DNA of 64,000 bases from Halomonas sp. SpR8 (GTDB lineage: Bacteria; Pseudomonadota; Gammaproteobacteria; Pseudomonadales; Halomonadaceae). The DNA lies in contig NZ_JAUAMC010000004.1 of assembly GCF_031010195.1 (NCBI RefSeq), forward strand, positions 186,001 to 250,000. Reading direction: 5' to 3'. The notes beneath the pieces were generated by a model. The model was not told where the DNA came from. It searched no databases and worked only from the letters and a program-made list of their open reading frames with translations. Every line of letters begins with the position of its first letter. Position 1 is the first letter of the stretch. The position numbers and the translations under genes are program-made. Positions 50,710-59,912 of the stretch are shown piece by piece.

Positions 50710-52089
50710 ATGTCTCGACTCACTTTGATGCGTTGGCAAACGCCGCTCGTGTCGCCGCTGCTGGCGGCCCTTGCGGTGCTTGGCTGCGTGATCTTACCGC
50801 TGATGGGCTACCATCTTGCGTTTCTGTTTTTCGCCCTGTTTACCATGCTGGTACTCGGCGTGCCCATCGCCATTAGCCTGGCGGGCTCCTGTTTAATGTT
50901 TGTGCTGATCACCGGACAAGTGCCCAATATTGTCGTAGCCCACCGCATGATTAATGGCATCGACAGCTTTCCACTGCTGGCGATTCCCTTTTTTATCTTT
51001 GCCGGGAGTTTGATGAACAACGGCGGGATTACCGAACGGATATTCAATTTCGCTAAAGCTTTGATGGGCTGGATGCGCGGCGGGCTTGGGCACGTCAATG
51101 TCGGCGCCAGCATCGTATTTTCCGGGATGTCTGGGGCGGCGGTGGCGGATGCCGGTGGTCTTGGCATGATCGAAGTCAAAGCCATGAAAGACGCCGGCTA
51201 TGATGAAGAGTTCGCGGTGGGCATTACCGCTGCTTCCTCGACTATCGGGCCGATTATTCCGCCTAGCCTGCCGATGGTGATTTATGGCGTGATGGCCTCC
51301 GCCTCGGTGGGCCAGCTGTTCGCCGCAGGTCTCGTTCCCGGGCTGCTGATGGGCGCCATGCTGATGCTGATGATCTTTATTATCTCCCGTCGGCGGGGCT
51401 ATCAGCGCGATGCGGTGTTCTCGATGGGAGTCCTCGGCCATACCTTTAAGCGGGCGTTCTTATCGCTACTAACGCCGGTCATTATCGTTGGCGGTATTAT
51501 TAGTGGTGCCTTTACACCCACCGAAGCAGCAGTGGCCGCGGTGTTTTATGCGCTACTACTGGGTGTGGTGGTTTATCGCACGCTGACTTGGCGCAAGCTG
51601 CTCAAAGTCAGTATGGAAACCATCGAGACCACCGCGGTTATTCTGTTTATTGTCTCCTCGGCGTCGATTTTTGCCTGGATCCTCACCAGTAATCAGGTCA
51701 CCCAGAACGTGATTGCCTTAATGGGCCCCTTTGCTGACAGCAAGCTCGCGGTGCTGATGATGGCGAACATTGTGCTGATTATCGTTGGCTGCTTTATGGA
51801 GACCATCGCCGCGATCACCATTCTGGTGCCGGTGCTGCTCCCCATGGCGGTTGCAGTGGGCGTAGACCCGGTTCATTTTGGGGTGATCATGGTGCTCAAC
51901 TTAATGATCGGGCTGTTGACCCCACCGGTGGGCATGGTGCTTTACGTGCTTTCAAGGGTTTCCAATGTCAGCTTTGAGCGCTGCATGCGCGGCACCATGC
52001 CGTTCCTTATCCCATTGGTGATCTGCCTGCTGTTAGTCACCTTTATTCCGGCGATCTCTATGTGGCTACCCACGCTGATTTACCGCTAA
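50710..52089 (+). CDS. dctM: TRAP large permease (DctM), third system
   Basis: 459 residues, about 12 hydrophobic segments, with a longer N-terminus than the other DctM proteins here (an extra hydrophobic segment at about 12-35). Motifs are SIVFSGMSGAAVADAGGLG (about 136), VKAMKDAGYDEEFAVGITAASSTIGPIIPPSLPMVIYG in order, and the repeated half with CFMETIAAITILVPVLLPMA. AGAGG precedes the ATG. Works with the two genes before it. Confidence 0.9.
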   Translation: MSRLTLMRWQTPLVSPLLAALAVLGCVILPLMGYHLAFLFFALFTMLVLGVPIAISLAGSCLMFVLITGQVPNIVVAHRMINGIDSFPLLAIPFFIFAGSLMNNGGITERIFNFAKALMGWMRGGLGHVNVGASIVFSGMSGAAVADAGGLGMIEVKAMKDAGYDEEFAVGITAASSTIGPIIPPSLPMVIYGVMASASVGQLFAAGLVPGLLMGAMLMLMIFIISRRRGYQRDAVFSMGVLGHTFKRAFLSLLTPVIIVGGIISGAFTPTEAAVAAVFYALLLGVVVYRTLTWRKLLKVSMETIETTAVILFIVSSASIFAWILTSNQVTQNVIALMGPFADSKLAVLMMANIVLIIVGCFMETIAAITILVPVLLPMAVAVGVDPVHFGVIMVLNLMIGLLTPPVGMVLYVLSRVSNVSFERCMRGTMPFLIPLVICLLLVTFIPAISMWLPTLIYR

Positions 52090-52153
52090 GGCACTGCCGG
52101 AAGTGGGTTGACTGCCCGCTACCGACAATATTGAGACCTGGAGTGTTTAACCC

Positions 52154-53230
52154 ATGACCGATTCGTCGTTGGACTTTCGTGTCGCATGCGAAGACCTTAC
52201 TCGTTTTATGCAAGCGGTTCTCGCGGCGGCGGGAGCTAACCAGGCATCCGCTGATGCAGTAACCCGCGCTCTGGTGACAGCCTCGCGGATGGGCACCGAC
52301 AGCCACGGCCTACGCCTGCTGCCCCACTATTTACAGGCGCTTAAAGGCGGGCGCATTAACGGCGTACCCAACATGCAATTTCACCAGCGCTTGGCCGCAA
52401 CGGGGTTCTTGGATGCGGACGATGGGCTAGGGCACTTGGCGGGTTATACCGCGATGGAGCACGCCATGGAAATGGCGGAAAACGTCGGTATAGGCGCTGT
52501 CGCGGTGGGTAATTCTTCGCACTTTGGCGCGGCTGGCTGCTATGCCTTAGCGGCGGCTGAGCGCGGTTATCTGGGTATGGCGTTTTGTAACTCTGACCCC
52601 TTCGTGCTGCTGCATGACGGCGCCAAGCCTTTCCACGGCACTAACCCCATCGCTTTTGCTGCGCCGGTAGCGGGTGAGGAGCCGTATCTGCTGGATATGG
52701 CCACCAGCTCGGTGCCGTGGAACCGGGTGCAGCAGTACGGCGCCATTGGTCGTGAACTGCCGGATCAGGTCGCTGCCGATGCCAACGGGCAGGTTAGCCG
52801 AGACCCTAGCAAGATCGCCGCACTACTGCCGTTGGGCGGCAGTGCCTTCGGCTTCAAGGGTGCTGGGCTGGGCGGCATGGTCGAGATACTGAGCTCGATG
52901 CTATCGGGCATGCAGCACGGTTTTAAGCTTCTTCCCATGGGTGGTTCAGATATGACCACGCCACGTGGAGTAGGGCATTTTTTCCTGGCCATGAACCCCG
53001 ATGCGTTTGTAGACGAAGACACTTTCGCGCGCGGATTGGCCGAGTACTTGGCCGACCTGCGTATCCAACCTGCTGCCGTGGGGGCCGAGGTGCTAGCCCC
53101 CGGGGATCGCGAATGGCGTTGCCAAGCGCAGCGCGATGCACAGGGCATTCCTCTCGATTCCGCCAATCAGTTAGCCTATGCCGAGATGGCTAAACAGTAC
53201 CGAATAGCGCCGCTCACTCAACTCGGTTGA
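52154..53230 (+). CDS. Ldh/YiaK-family NAD(P)-dependent dehydrogenase
   Basis: 358 residues of the malate/L-lactate dehydrogenase family (Ldh_2), a fold distinct from classical lactate dehydrogenase. Features: SRMGTDSHGLRLLPHYLQALK (about 37-58), VAVGNSSHFGAAGCYALAAAERG (about 117-139), GTNPIAFAAPV and DMATSSVPWNRV. Members reduce or oxidise 2-keto/2-hydroxy acids such as 2,3-diketo-L-gulonate (YiaK), ureidoglycolate or sulfolactate. It follows the TRAP genes by 64 bases, as yiaK is near yiaMNO in E. coli, but the substrate is not fixed. Confidence 0.83.
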   Translation: MTDSSLDFRVACEDLTRFMQAVLAAAGANQASADAVTRALVTASRMGTDSHGLRLLPHYLQALKGGRINGVPNMQFHQRLAATGFLDADDGLGHLAGYTAMEHAMEMAENVGIGAVAVGNSSHFGAAGCYALAAAERGYLGMAFCNSDPFVLLHDGAKPFHGTNPIAFAAPVAGEEPYLLDMATSSVPWNRVQQYGAIGRELPDQVAADANGQVSRDPSKIAALLPLGGSAFGFKGAGLGGMVEILSSMLSGMQHGFKLLPMGGSDMTTPRGVGHFFLAMNPDAFVDEDTFARGLAEYLADLRIQPAAVGAEVLAPGDREWRCQAQRDAQGIPLDSANQLAYAEMAKQYRIAPLTQLG

Positions 53231-53252
53231 AGGCTGGTTTGAAGACTGGTTT
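53229..53252. repeat. 12-bp tandem duplication at the Ldh stop codon
   Basis: GAAGGCTGGTTT (53229-53240) is followed by GAAGACTGGTTT (53241-53252), one mismatch, beginning within the stop codon, with a third GAAGGA after it. It adds no coding sequence. Confidence 0.88.
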
Positions 53253-53318
53253 GAAGGACAATGACGAGAAATGCAGTAAAATGGCGGAAAATTCCAGGTT
53301 AACCAGGGGTGACTGCCT

Positions 53319-54041
53319 ATGAGCAGATACCGGATCGAGCGAAAAACGCTGTCCGAACAGGTCGCCGAGCAGCTCGAGGCGGAGATCCTCGAGGGGCGGC
53401 TAAGTGAAAATGATCAACTGCCTTCGGAGAGGGAGCTGATGGAGCAGTTTGGTGTTGGCAGGCCAGCGGTGCGCGAAGCGCTGTTTCATCTTCAGCAGCT
53501 TGGGCTAATTGCCATTAATAGCGGCACCCGTGCCAGGGTGATTCGCCCTACCGCAGAAGCGGTGATGGCCAGGCTTTCCGGGGTGACGCGGCAACTGCTT
53601 TCCAAGCCCGATGGCCAGCAATATTTTCAAGAAGCGCGGGCCATGTTTGAAATTTCATTGGCGCGCTATGCCGCGCGCAATGCCAGCGAAGAAGATTTGG
53701 CTCGGCTACGCGAGGCGTTGGCCGATAATCGCGATGCGATTGGCGATGAAGCGCGCTTTAAACGCTCCGATAACGACTTTCATGGCGTATTGGCCAGCAT
53801 CGGCCGTAACCCTATCTTTGATGCCATACATGTAGCACTCTCTGAGTGGCTAGACGATCGCCGCGCGCTGGTATTGCAGCAAAAAGATGAAGATAAAGCC
53901 GCCACCGCGGCCCATACCGAAATCATCGCCGCAATTGAGTCCCGCGATCCGGATGCGGCCGAGGCGGCCATGCGGTGTCACCTCGACCGACATTACGGGA
54001 CGTACATGAAGCTTAAAAAGCGTCTGTCTGATGCTTCTTAG
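53319..54041 (+). CDS. GntR-family regulator, FCD subfamily
   Basis: 240 residues. Winged helix-turn-helix at about 8-75 (LSEQVAEQLEAEILEGRLSENDQLPSERELMEQFGVGRPAVREALFHLQQLGLI in sequence order) and an FCD helical domain at 95-230 with metal ligands in SDNDFHGVLASIGRNP and AAHTEIIAAIESRD...HLDRHY. Like FadR/NanR-type repressors of organic acid or sugar-acid operons. GGTTAACC (53297-53304) upstream is a short palindrome that may be an autoregulatory site. It stands between the third TRAP operon and the convergent pentonate genes. Confidence 0.86.
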   Translation: MSRYRIERKTLSEQVAEQLEAEILEGRLSENDQLPSERELMEQFGVGRPAVREALFHLQQLGLIAINSGTRARVIRPTAEAVMARLSGVTRQLLSKPDGQQYFQEARAMFEISLARYAARNASEEDLARLREALADNRDAIGDEARFKRSDNDFHGVLASIGRNPIFDAIHVALSEWLDDRRALVLQQKDEDKAATAAHTEIIAAIESRDPDAAEAAMRCHLDRHYGTYMKLKKRLSDAS

Positions 54042-54065
54042 CGTTGCACGTTTGCGCTGCCGATA

Positions 54066-55643
54066 TTAGCCCTCGCGCTTGCCGTCCACTAAGCGTGAAA
54101 CGCTAAACGGATTGCCGTCTTGTAGCGCTTCTGGCAGCAGGCCTGCGGGTAAGTCTTGGTAGCAAACCGGGCGCAGGAAGCGGTAAATGGCCGCGCTGCC
54201 CACTGAGGTGGTGCGTGAATCGGAGGTGGCCGGGTACGGGCCGCCGTGCACCATGGCGTGACCGACTTCCACACCGGTTGGCCAACCGTTGGCCATAATC
54301 CGCCCAGCGCGCCGCTCAAGCACTGGCAGCAAACGTTTGGCGGCGGCAAGGTCGCCATCGTCTAGCTGCAGCGTTGCGGTCAGTTGACCTTCCAGCTTTT
54401 CGGCCACCTGCTGCATTTCATCGCTATCACGGCATTCAATGACCAGCGACGCGGCGCCGAAGACCTCAGCTTGTAGCGCTTCATCGGATAAGAAGTCGCT
54501 GGCGCTGGTGACGAACAGCGCTGTTTGGCAGCTATGCGGGCCATCGCCCGTTTGGCCACGGGCAATTTCCGTGACGCTGGCGTTGCCCGCCAGGGCTGCC
54601 ACGCCGCTCTGATACGCGTCGTGAATGCCAGGGGTGAGCATGGTTTGCCCAGCGCTGCTTTTAACGGCGTCGCCAGCGGTGGCGACAAAGGCATCCAGGT
54701 CGGCGCCTTTGAGGCCAATCACTAAACCAGGATTGGTACAGAACTGGCCTGCACCCATGTTCAACGAAGCAACGAAGCCTTCCGCGATTTTAGTGCCGCG
54801 GGCTTTCAGCGCTTCAGGCAGTAGAAAGACCGGATTAATGCTGCTCATTTCGGCATACACGGGAATCGGCTCCGGGCGTGCTTGCGCGGTGGCCATTAGC
54901 GCTGTGCCGCCACTGCGTGAACCGGTGAAGCCTACTGCTTTAATGCGCGGGTCGGCGACTAGTGCCTGGCCGATCTCTTTACCCGAGCCAAATAGCAGCG
55001 AAAAAACCCCTTCCGGCAGTTCGCACTTCGCCACCGCGCGCTGAATCGCGCGACCGACCAGCTCAGAGGTGCCAGGATGGGCCGAATGTCCCTTCACAAT
55101 GACCGGGCACCCCGCCGCTAGCGCAGAGGCGGTATCGCCGCCCGCGACGCTAAACGCCAGCGGGAAGTTGCTGGCGCCGAATACGGCCACTGGGCCTAAC
55201 GGAATATGGCGCTGGCGCAGGTCTGCGCGGGGCAGCGGCTGGCGCTCGGGCAGTGCCGGATCGTGGCGCAGGTCGAGCCACTCCCCCGCGCGGACGACCG
55301 AAGCAAACAGACGCAGCTGGCCACAGGTACGGCCGCGCTCACCTTCCAGGCGAGCCGTTGGTAGGCCCGTTTCGGCCACGCCGCGCTCGGTAAGCTCGCC
55401 ACCAATCGCCTCAATCTCCCCAGCAATGGTTTCCAGGAAGTGCGCACGTGCCTCTAGTGAGGTCTCGCGGTATTTGTTAAACGCCGCTTCTGCCAGCTTG
55501 CACGCCTGTTCCACTTCGGCGCGACTGCCACCCAGGTAGTTCGGCGCTAAGGTTTCACCCGTGGCAGGGTTAATGGCGTAAATTTCGGCTTTTGAGCCGG
55601 TAACGGCCTGCTGACCGATGAGTAGTGTGCCTTGCAGTGTCAT
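54066..55643 (-). CDS. 2-oxoglutarate semialdehyde (2,5-dioxovalerate) dehydrogenase
   Basis: 525 residues, of the longer, NADP-preferring group. It oxidises 2-oxoglutarate semialdehyde to 2-oxoglutarate, the last step of non-phosphorylative pentose and sugar-acid routes. [21 protein letters not shown] (about 151), [13 protein letters not shown] (about 232), catalytic Glu in [14 protein letters not shown] and catalytic Cys in [14 protein letters not shown] (about 300). AAAGGAGG precedes the ATG. Last gene of the minus-strand unit dctP-dctQ-dctM-FAH enzyme-this gene. It could also serve the FAH/fuconate-type pathway at 45808-48325. Confidence 0.9.
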   Translation of the reverse strand: MTLQGTLLIGQQAVTGSKAEIYAINPATGETLAPNYLGGSRAEVEQACKLAEAAFNKYRETSLEARAHFLETIAGEIEAIGGELTERGVAETGLPTARLEGERGRTCGQLRLFASVVRAGEWLDLRHDPALPERQPLPRADLRQRHIPLGPVAVFGASNFPLAFSVAGGDTASALAAGCPVIVKGHSAHPGTSELVGRAIQRAVAKCELPEGVFSLLFGSGKEIGQALVADPRIKAVGFTGSRSGGTALMATAQARPEPIPVYAEMSSINPVFLLPEALKARGTKIAEGFVASLNMGAGQFCTNPGLVIGLKGADLDAFVATAGDAVKSSAGQTMLTPGIHDAYQSGVAALAGNASVTEIARGQTGDGPHSCQTALFVTSASDFLSDEALQAEVFGAASLVIECRDSDEMQQVAEKLEGQLTATLQLDDGDLAAAKRLLPVLERRAGRIMANGWPTGVEVGHAMVHGGPYPATSDSRTTSVGSAAIYRFLRPVCYQDLPAGLLPEALQDGNPFSVSRLVDGKREG

Positions 55644-55655
55644 GTTGGCCTCCTT

Positions 55656-56660
55656 TTAAAGGGCGTTAACGATTGATGCTTGGAGTAATCTTTCGTGAGC
55701 CTGCTGCACGCGAAGCGTGTTGCGCAGCGCACGGCCAAAGTCGCCAAGCGCGATTTCGAAGCGATCGCCGTCACGGGTTTGAATGCCATCGGCAAAGCTC
55801 AATGTTGCCGTGCCAAAGAAGTGAACGTGGACATCGCCAGGGCGGCGAAATCCGGGGTACTTGAAGTGGTGGTATTCAAGGTTGGCGATGCTATGCGCCA
55901 TATTGGCTTCGCCGGTGAGAAACGGCTTTTCCCACAGCGTTTGATTGTCGCGAACAATGCGGCTGGTGCCTTCAAGATGGCTAGGCAGTTCGCCGATCAA
56001 TAGCTCCGGCCCAAAGCTGCACGCGCGCAGCTTAGAGTGCGCTAACCAAAGATAGTTGAAGCGCTCGGTGACGTGGTCGGAAAACTCATTACCGACCGCG
56101 TAACCGACCCGCCAAGGTGCGCCATCGGCGCCAATCACATACAGCCCGGCAAGCTCGGGCTCTTCACCGGCATCTTGCGCAAACTCGGGAGAGGGCATCT
56201 CGGCTTCGGGGGCGACGATGCAGTCACCGTCGCCTTTATAGAACCACTCAGGCTGAGCGCCCGGCGTATTGTCAGCCGGTTTACCGCCCTCGACGCCCAG
56301 CGTGAACATGCGCATGGAGTCGGTCATATCCTCTTTCGCGGCCTGAGCTTTAGCATGCATTGCCGAGCGCGTATCGGCACTCCCCAGGTGCGTTAAACCG
56401 GTGCCGGTCACTAAGCAGTGGGCCGGATCGGGGTGGGTAAGCGGTGGTAGCAAGCGTCGTTCGTCAATCAACTGCTGATAATCGACTTTTTCCTCGCCTA
56501 AGCGCGAGGTAATCGTATTTTTAAGCGATTCTCCAGCCGTAATAGCCGCTTGCGCGAGGCCATAGGTGCCGCCTTCAATAGTAATGGGGCGCACGGTCGT
56601 GTCGCTCTCTACCAAAGCCACCCGTAGCAGTTGTTGATCAAGATATTGAATTAAACGCAT
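55656..56660 (-). CDS. AraD1/GguC-type FAH-family enzyme
   Basis: 334 residues from the ATG at 56660, chosen because AAGGAA then stands at the right distance; an ATG two codons earlier overlaps it. C-terminal FAH-like domain with TGTGLTHLGSADTRSAMH (about 85), MRMFTLGVEGGKPA, DGDCIVAPEAEMPSP and VGNEFSDHVTERFNYLWLAHSKLRACSFGPEL in order, as in AraD1/GguC proteins. In L-arabinose and galactarate routes such proteins dehydrate 2-keto-3-deoxy-pentonate to 2-oxoglutarate semialdehyde, the substrate of the dehydrogenase gene 12 bases downstream. Confidence 0.83.
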   Translation of the reverse strand: MRLIQYLDQQLLRVALVESDTTVRPITIEGGTYGLAQAAITAGESLKNTITSRLGEEKVDYQQLIDERRLLPPLTHPDPAHCLVTGTGLTHLGSADTRSAMHAKAQAAKEDMTDSMRMFTLGVEGGKPADNTPGAQPEWFYKGDGDCIVAPEAEMPSPEFAQDAGEEPELAGLYVIGADGAPWRVGYAVGNEFSDHVTERFNYLWLAHSKLRACSFGPELLIGELPSHLEGTSRIVRDNQTLWEKPFLTGEANMAHSIANLEYHHFKYPGFRRPGDVHVHFFGTATLSFADGIQTRDGDRFEIALGDFGRALRNTLRVQQAHERLLQASIVNAL

Positions 56661-56687
56661 CGTCATTTCCTTGTAAAGCCTCAGTAA

Positions 56688-57971
56688 TCAGTTACCGCGC
56701 ACGGCGGTGAGATCCGGCAGCCACGTCACAATGCCGGGGAATGCGATCAAAATAACCAGTACCACGAGCAGGGCTGCATAGTAGGGCAGCATGGCTTTAA
56801 CGAGCTGCTCCATTGAGACCTTGCCGACTCCGCAACCCACATACAGGCAAGTGCCCACTGGCGGTGTTAGAAGGCCAATGCCGAGAATGAACGCCATCAA
56901 TACGCCGAAATAGACCGGATCAACGCCGACCGATGTAACAATTGGTGTCAGCATAGGCGCCATAATGACCATCGCCGGTGTGAGATCCATTACGAACCCG
57001 ACTAGCAGCAGCAAGCCTGCAACGATCAACAGCAGCAGAAAGGGGTCTTGGGTAATCGCTTGCACCTGCGTCACTAACGTTTGCGGCACCATGTTAATGG
57101 TTAAAAACCAGGCAATGACGGTCGCAAACGCGAGTAGCAGCAAGACCATGCCGGTCAGGCGGGCGGTGCGAATCAGCATGCCCCACAAGGCGGTAATCTT
57201 AAATTCGCGGTAGACGACTAATGAGATAAACAGCGAGTAAAGCAGCGCCGCAACGGCCGCTTCGGTGGCGGTAAATACCCCGCCAATGATGCCGCCGATG
57301 ACGATGACCGGCAGAACTAGCGCCAGCCAAGCGGCTTTGAACGCCTGCCACAGCACATCAAAACGGAATTTACGGGTCTGACCCGCATGGCCGATGGTGG
57401 CCATGATGAAGGTAGTTGCCATGAGCCCAAAACCGATCAATATGCCCGGCACAATGCCCGCGATGAACAGGCGGCTAATCGAGGTCTCGGTAACAATACC
57501 AAACAGAATCAGCGGAATAGATGGTGGAATAATAATACCGATCACCGATGAAACAGTGTTAATCGCGGTGGCTTGGGGCGCGGTATAACCCTGCTTGGTC
57601 ATCGAGGGAATCATCATCGCCCCGGTAGCGGCGGTGTCTGCCACGGCTGAGCCGCTAATACCGCCAAAGAACATAGAGCCGGTAATTGCTACCTGGCCAA
57701 GGCCACCGCGTACAAAACCCACCAGCGCTCCAGCCAGCTCCATCAAGCGACGGGCGATACCGCCGTTGCTCATGACTTCGCCAACCAGGATAAAGAACGG
57801 AATCGCTAACAGCGGAAAGCTGTTTACCCCACGAACTGACTGCTCAATCAAAATCGAGAGCGGAATATCAGAAATAAATGCCATAACCACGGCGGCAATG
57901 CCCAGGCCAAAGGCAATCGGCAGGCCCAGTGCGAGCGAGGCAAACAGAATGCCTAGAAAAATCCATAGCAT
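56688..57971 (-). CDS. dctM: TRAP large permease (DctM), fourth system
   Basis: 427 residues, about 12 helices. SMFFGGISGSAVADTAATGAMMIPSM (two overlapping family segments, about 97-122) and SSVIGIIIPPSIPLILFGIV (about 140). It follows dctQ by three bases. GGAGG lies ten bases before the ATG. Pentonate is the likely substrate from the operon. Confidence 0.9.
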   Translation of the reverse strand: MLWIFLGILFASLALGLPIAFGLGIAAVVMAFISDIPLSILIEQSVRGVNSFPLLAIPFFILVGEVMSNGGIARRLMELAGALVGFVRGGLGQVAITGSMFFGGISGSAVADTAATGAMMIPSMTKQGYTAPQATAINTVSSVIGIIIPPSIPLILFGIVTETSISRLFIAGIVPGILIGFGLMATTFIMATIGHAGQTRKFRFDVLWQAFKAAWLALVLPVIVIGGIIGGVFTATEAAVAALLYSLFISLVVYREFKITALWGMLIRTARLTGMVLLLLAFATVIAWFLTINMVPQTLVTQVQAITQDPFLLLLIVAGLLLLVGFVMDLTPAMVIMAPMLTPIVTSVGVDPVYFGVLMAFILGIGLLTPPVGTCLYVGCGVGKVSMEQLVKAMLPYYAALLVVLVILIAFPGIVTWLPDLTAVRGN

Positions 57972-57974
57972 GGT

Positions 57975-58568
57975 CTATCGGCCTCCATTAGCGGTAGTCG
58001 CAATATCTGGCGAGCGTATCTGTCCAATGCTCTGCCAAGCGCGCCAAATCGCCACGGCGGCAATAGAGATCGCACACAGTACCAGCGAAGCATTAATCAG
58101 GTTCCAGGGCACATTGAGGATGGCGGTTTGACTGGAGGCACGCGTCATCACCAGCACGCCGCCCCAAATAATAACGCCCATTAGCAGCGTGATGATTACG
58201 TGTTGTAGCAGGTACAGCATATGCGCGGCACGGGGCGCTAAACGGCGCACCAAAATGTCGACGGCAATGTGTTCATAGCGGGCGAACGCCGCGGCGGCAC
58301 CGATAAAAATCAGCCAGATAAACAGCATGCGGGCCAGTTCATCGGCCCAAGGCACGGAATTGTTAAACACGGCGCGCCCTACAACATTGACCGACACCGA
58401 AACGATTAACGCCACTAGTAACGCTGCAATGATGTGCTCCATGGCCAGCGTCAGCCAGCGAAACAGCGCGGGGCCTCGGCGCTGCTCGGTGTCGATCTCT
58501 AACGGCTTGCGTTGAGGGTCGTCGAGGAAGGCTGCCGTATCAGGAATTTGCGTGTCAGGTATATCCAT
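57975..58568 (-). CDS. dctQ: TRAP small permease (DctQ), fourth system
   Basis: 197 residues, four hydrophobic segments, with a charged N-terminus of about 40 residues. RAVFNNSVPWADELARMLFIWLIFIGAAAAF in order at about 67-97 is typical DctQ. GGAGAG precedes the ATG. A large hairpin (58593-58626) lies just upstream, after the binding-protein gene. Confidence 0.86.
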   Translation of the reverse strand: MDIPDTQIPDTAAFLDDPQRKPLEIDTEQRRGPALFRWLTLAMEHIIAALLVALIVSVSVNVVGRAVFNNSVPWADELARMLFIWLIFIGAAAAFARYEHIAVDILVRRLAPRAAHMLYLLQHVIITLLMGVIIWGGVLVMTRASSQTAILNVPWNLINASLVLCAISIAAVAIWRAWQSIGQIRSPDIATTANGGR

Positions 58569-58592
58569 GAACTCTCCGAAGAGACAAGTAAC

Positions 58593-58626
58593 GACAAAAC
58601 AAGAGGCATTGGCCCCTTGTTTTGTC
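58593..58626 (-). terminator. Long intercistronic hairpin after the fourth dctP
   Basis: GACAAAACAAG (58593-58603) and CTTGTTTTGTC (58616-58626) are perfect 11-bp inverted arms; after one mismatch three more pairs (GGC/GCC) extend the stem to a 4-base loop. A further TTTTGTCT copy stands nearby (58646-58653). It is the longest of the four TRAP intercistronic hairpins. Confidence 0.8.
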
Positions 58627-58684
58627 TAACCGTTTTGATTGGCAGTTTTGTCTAGCGATAGAACGCCGAACGGAAGCGCGGCGC

Positions 58685-59761
58685 TTATTCCGTCATTGAG
58701 GAGTCGGCAATGCGCTGGAACTCAGCCACCAAATCTTCGCCGATGCGGGGAGCCCACTCGTCATACACCGGCTGCACGGCTTCTTGGAAAGCGGCGATTT
58801 GCTCGTCATCAAGACGGGTAATCTGCATGCCACGCTCTTCGAGTTGATCACGCGACCAGTCGTCATATTCGCTTGAGAGCTGGATTTCGTAATCGGCAGC
58901 CTGCAGGGCGGCCTCTTGCACCAGTTCCTGATACTCAGGGTCTAAGTTGTCCCAGGTACGCTCAGAAATCATTTTGATAAACGGCGTGTAGACGTGACGA
59001 GTTTCTGAACCGTAGTCTTGCACCTCGTGGAAGTTGGACGTCAGGATGGTGCTCCAGGGGTTTTCCTGGCCGTCAACAACGCCCTGTTCCATGGCGGAAA
59101 ACAGCTCACCAAACGCCATGGGCGTGGGGTTGGCGCCAAGCGCTTCCCAAATTGCCAGGTGCACCGGGTTTTCCATGGTACGAATCGACAGGCCGCGAAC
59201 GTCTAAACCGGCAACATCATCGGGCGAAGCGACTTCCCGCGCGCTATTGGAAAGCTGACGAAAGCCATTTTCGGAGAACGCCAGCGCTTTCAGGCCAGTG
59301 CCATCAAACGCATCGAGCATCTCTTGGGCCGCGTCGCTACGCATGGCTTTTACGGCGGCTTCGCGCGTCGGTAGCAAGAAGGGCAGGTCAAAAACCGCGA
59401 GCTCTTCAACGTAGCCCGTCGCGGGAGAGGATGAAGGATAGGTCATATCCAGCGTGCCGGTCTGCAGCATTTCCATCATCTGCACATCGTCACCAAGCTG
59501 ACTATTGGGGAAGATATTAACGGTGATTCGACCGTCGCTGCGCTGGTCGAGAATATCTGCAAAGTACTGGCTGGAAATATACTGAGGCGAGCTTTCGGCC
59601 AAGCCAAGCCCCATGCGTAGCGTAACGCTGCCGTGATCACCCACCGTATCGCCTTCAATTTCAGGCGGGTCGGAAAGATCAGGTGTCTGCGCGTGGGCGA
59701 TACCTGAACTGAGCAGTGTGGCACCGGTTACTAATAGGGTGCGCTTCCATAAATAATGCAT
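58685..59761 (-). CDS. dctP: TRAP solute-binding protein (DctP), fourth system, probably pentonate
   Basis: 358 residues from the ATG at 59761, nine bases after GGAGA; a GTG three codons upstream lies too close. Signal peptide LLVTGATLLSSGIAHA (cleavage near 24). DctP features: LRMGLGLAESSPQYISSQYFADIL, PNSQLGDDVQMMEMLQTG, VRGLSIRTMENPVHLAIWEALGA with the carboxylate-binding Arg and AMEQGVVDGQENPWSTI. Divergent from the IlvD/Edd dehydratase gene. The following permease, FAH and dehydrogenase genes make an aldonic acid such as L-arabonate or D-xylonate the best guess. Confidence 0.87.
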   Translation of the reverse strand: MHYLWKRTLLVTGATLLSSGIAHAQTPDLSDPPEIEGDTVGDHGSVTLRMGLGLAESSPQYISSQYFADILDQRSDGRITVNIFPNSQLGDDVQMMEMLQTGTLDMTYPSSSPATGYVEELAVFDLPFLLPTREAAVKAMRSDAAQEMLDAFDGTGLKALAFSENGFRQLSNSAREVASPDDVAGLDVRGLSIRTMENPVHLAIWEALGANPTPMAFGELFSAMEQGVVDGQENPWSTILTSNFHEVQDYGSETRHVYTPFIKMISERTWDNLDPEYQELVQEAALQAADYEIQLSSEYDDWSRDQLEERGMQITRLDDEQIAAFQEAVQPVYDEWAPRIGEDLVAEFQRIADSSMTE

Positions 59762-59912
59762 AGTTGTCACTCTCCTGGCGTGCTGCAGGCCGCTTCACTA
59801 AGGGTGTCTTGCAAGCGAACTGCAGCGTGGTTGCTATTGTTTTTGTGTTTCAGCAGCACAAATCTCGTCGGATAAGCGCCGCAACCCTTAGCTAAATGTC
59901 TAACGTTTTGGC

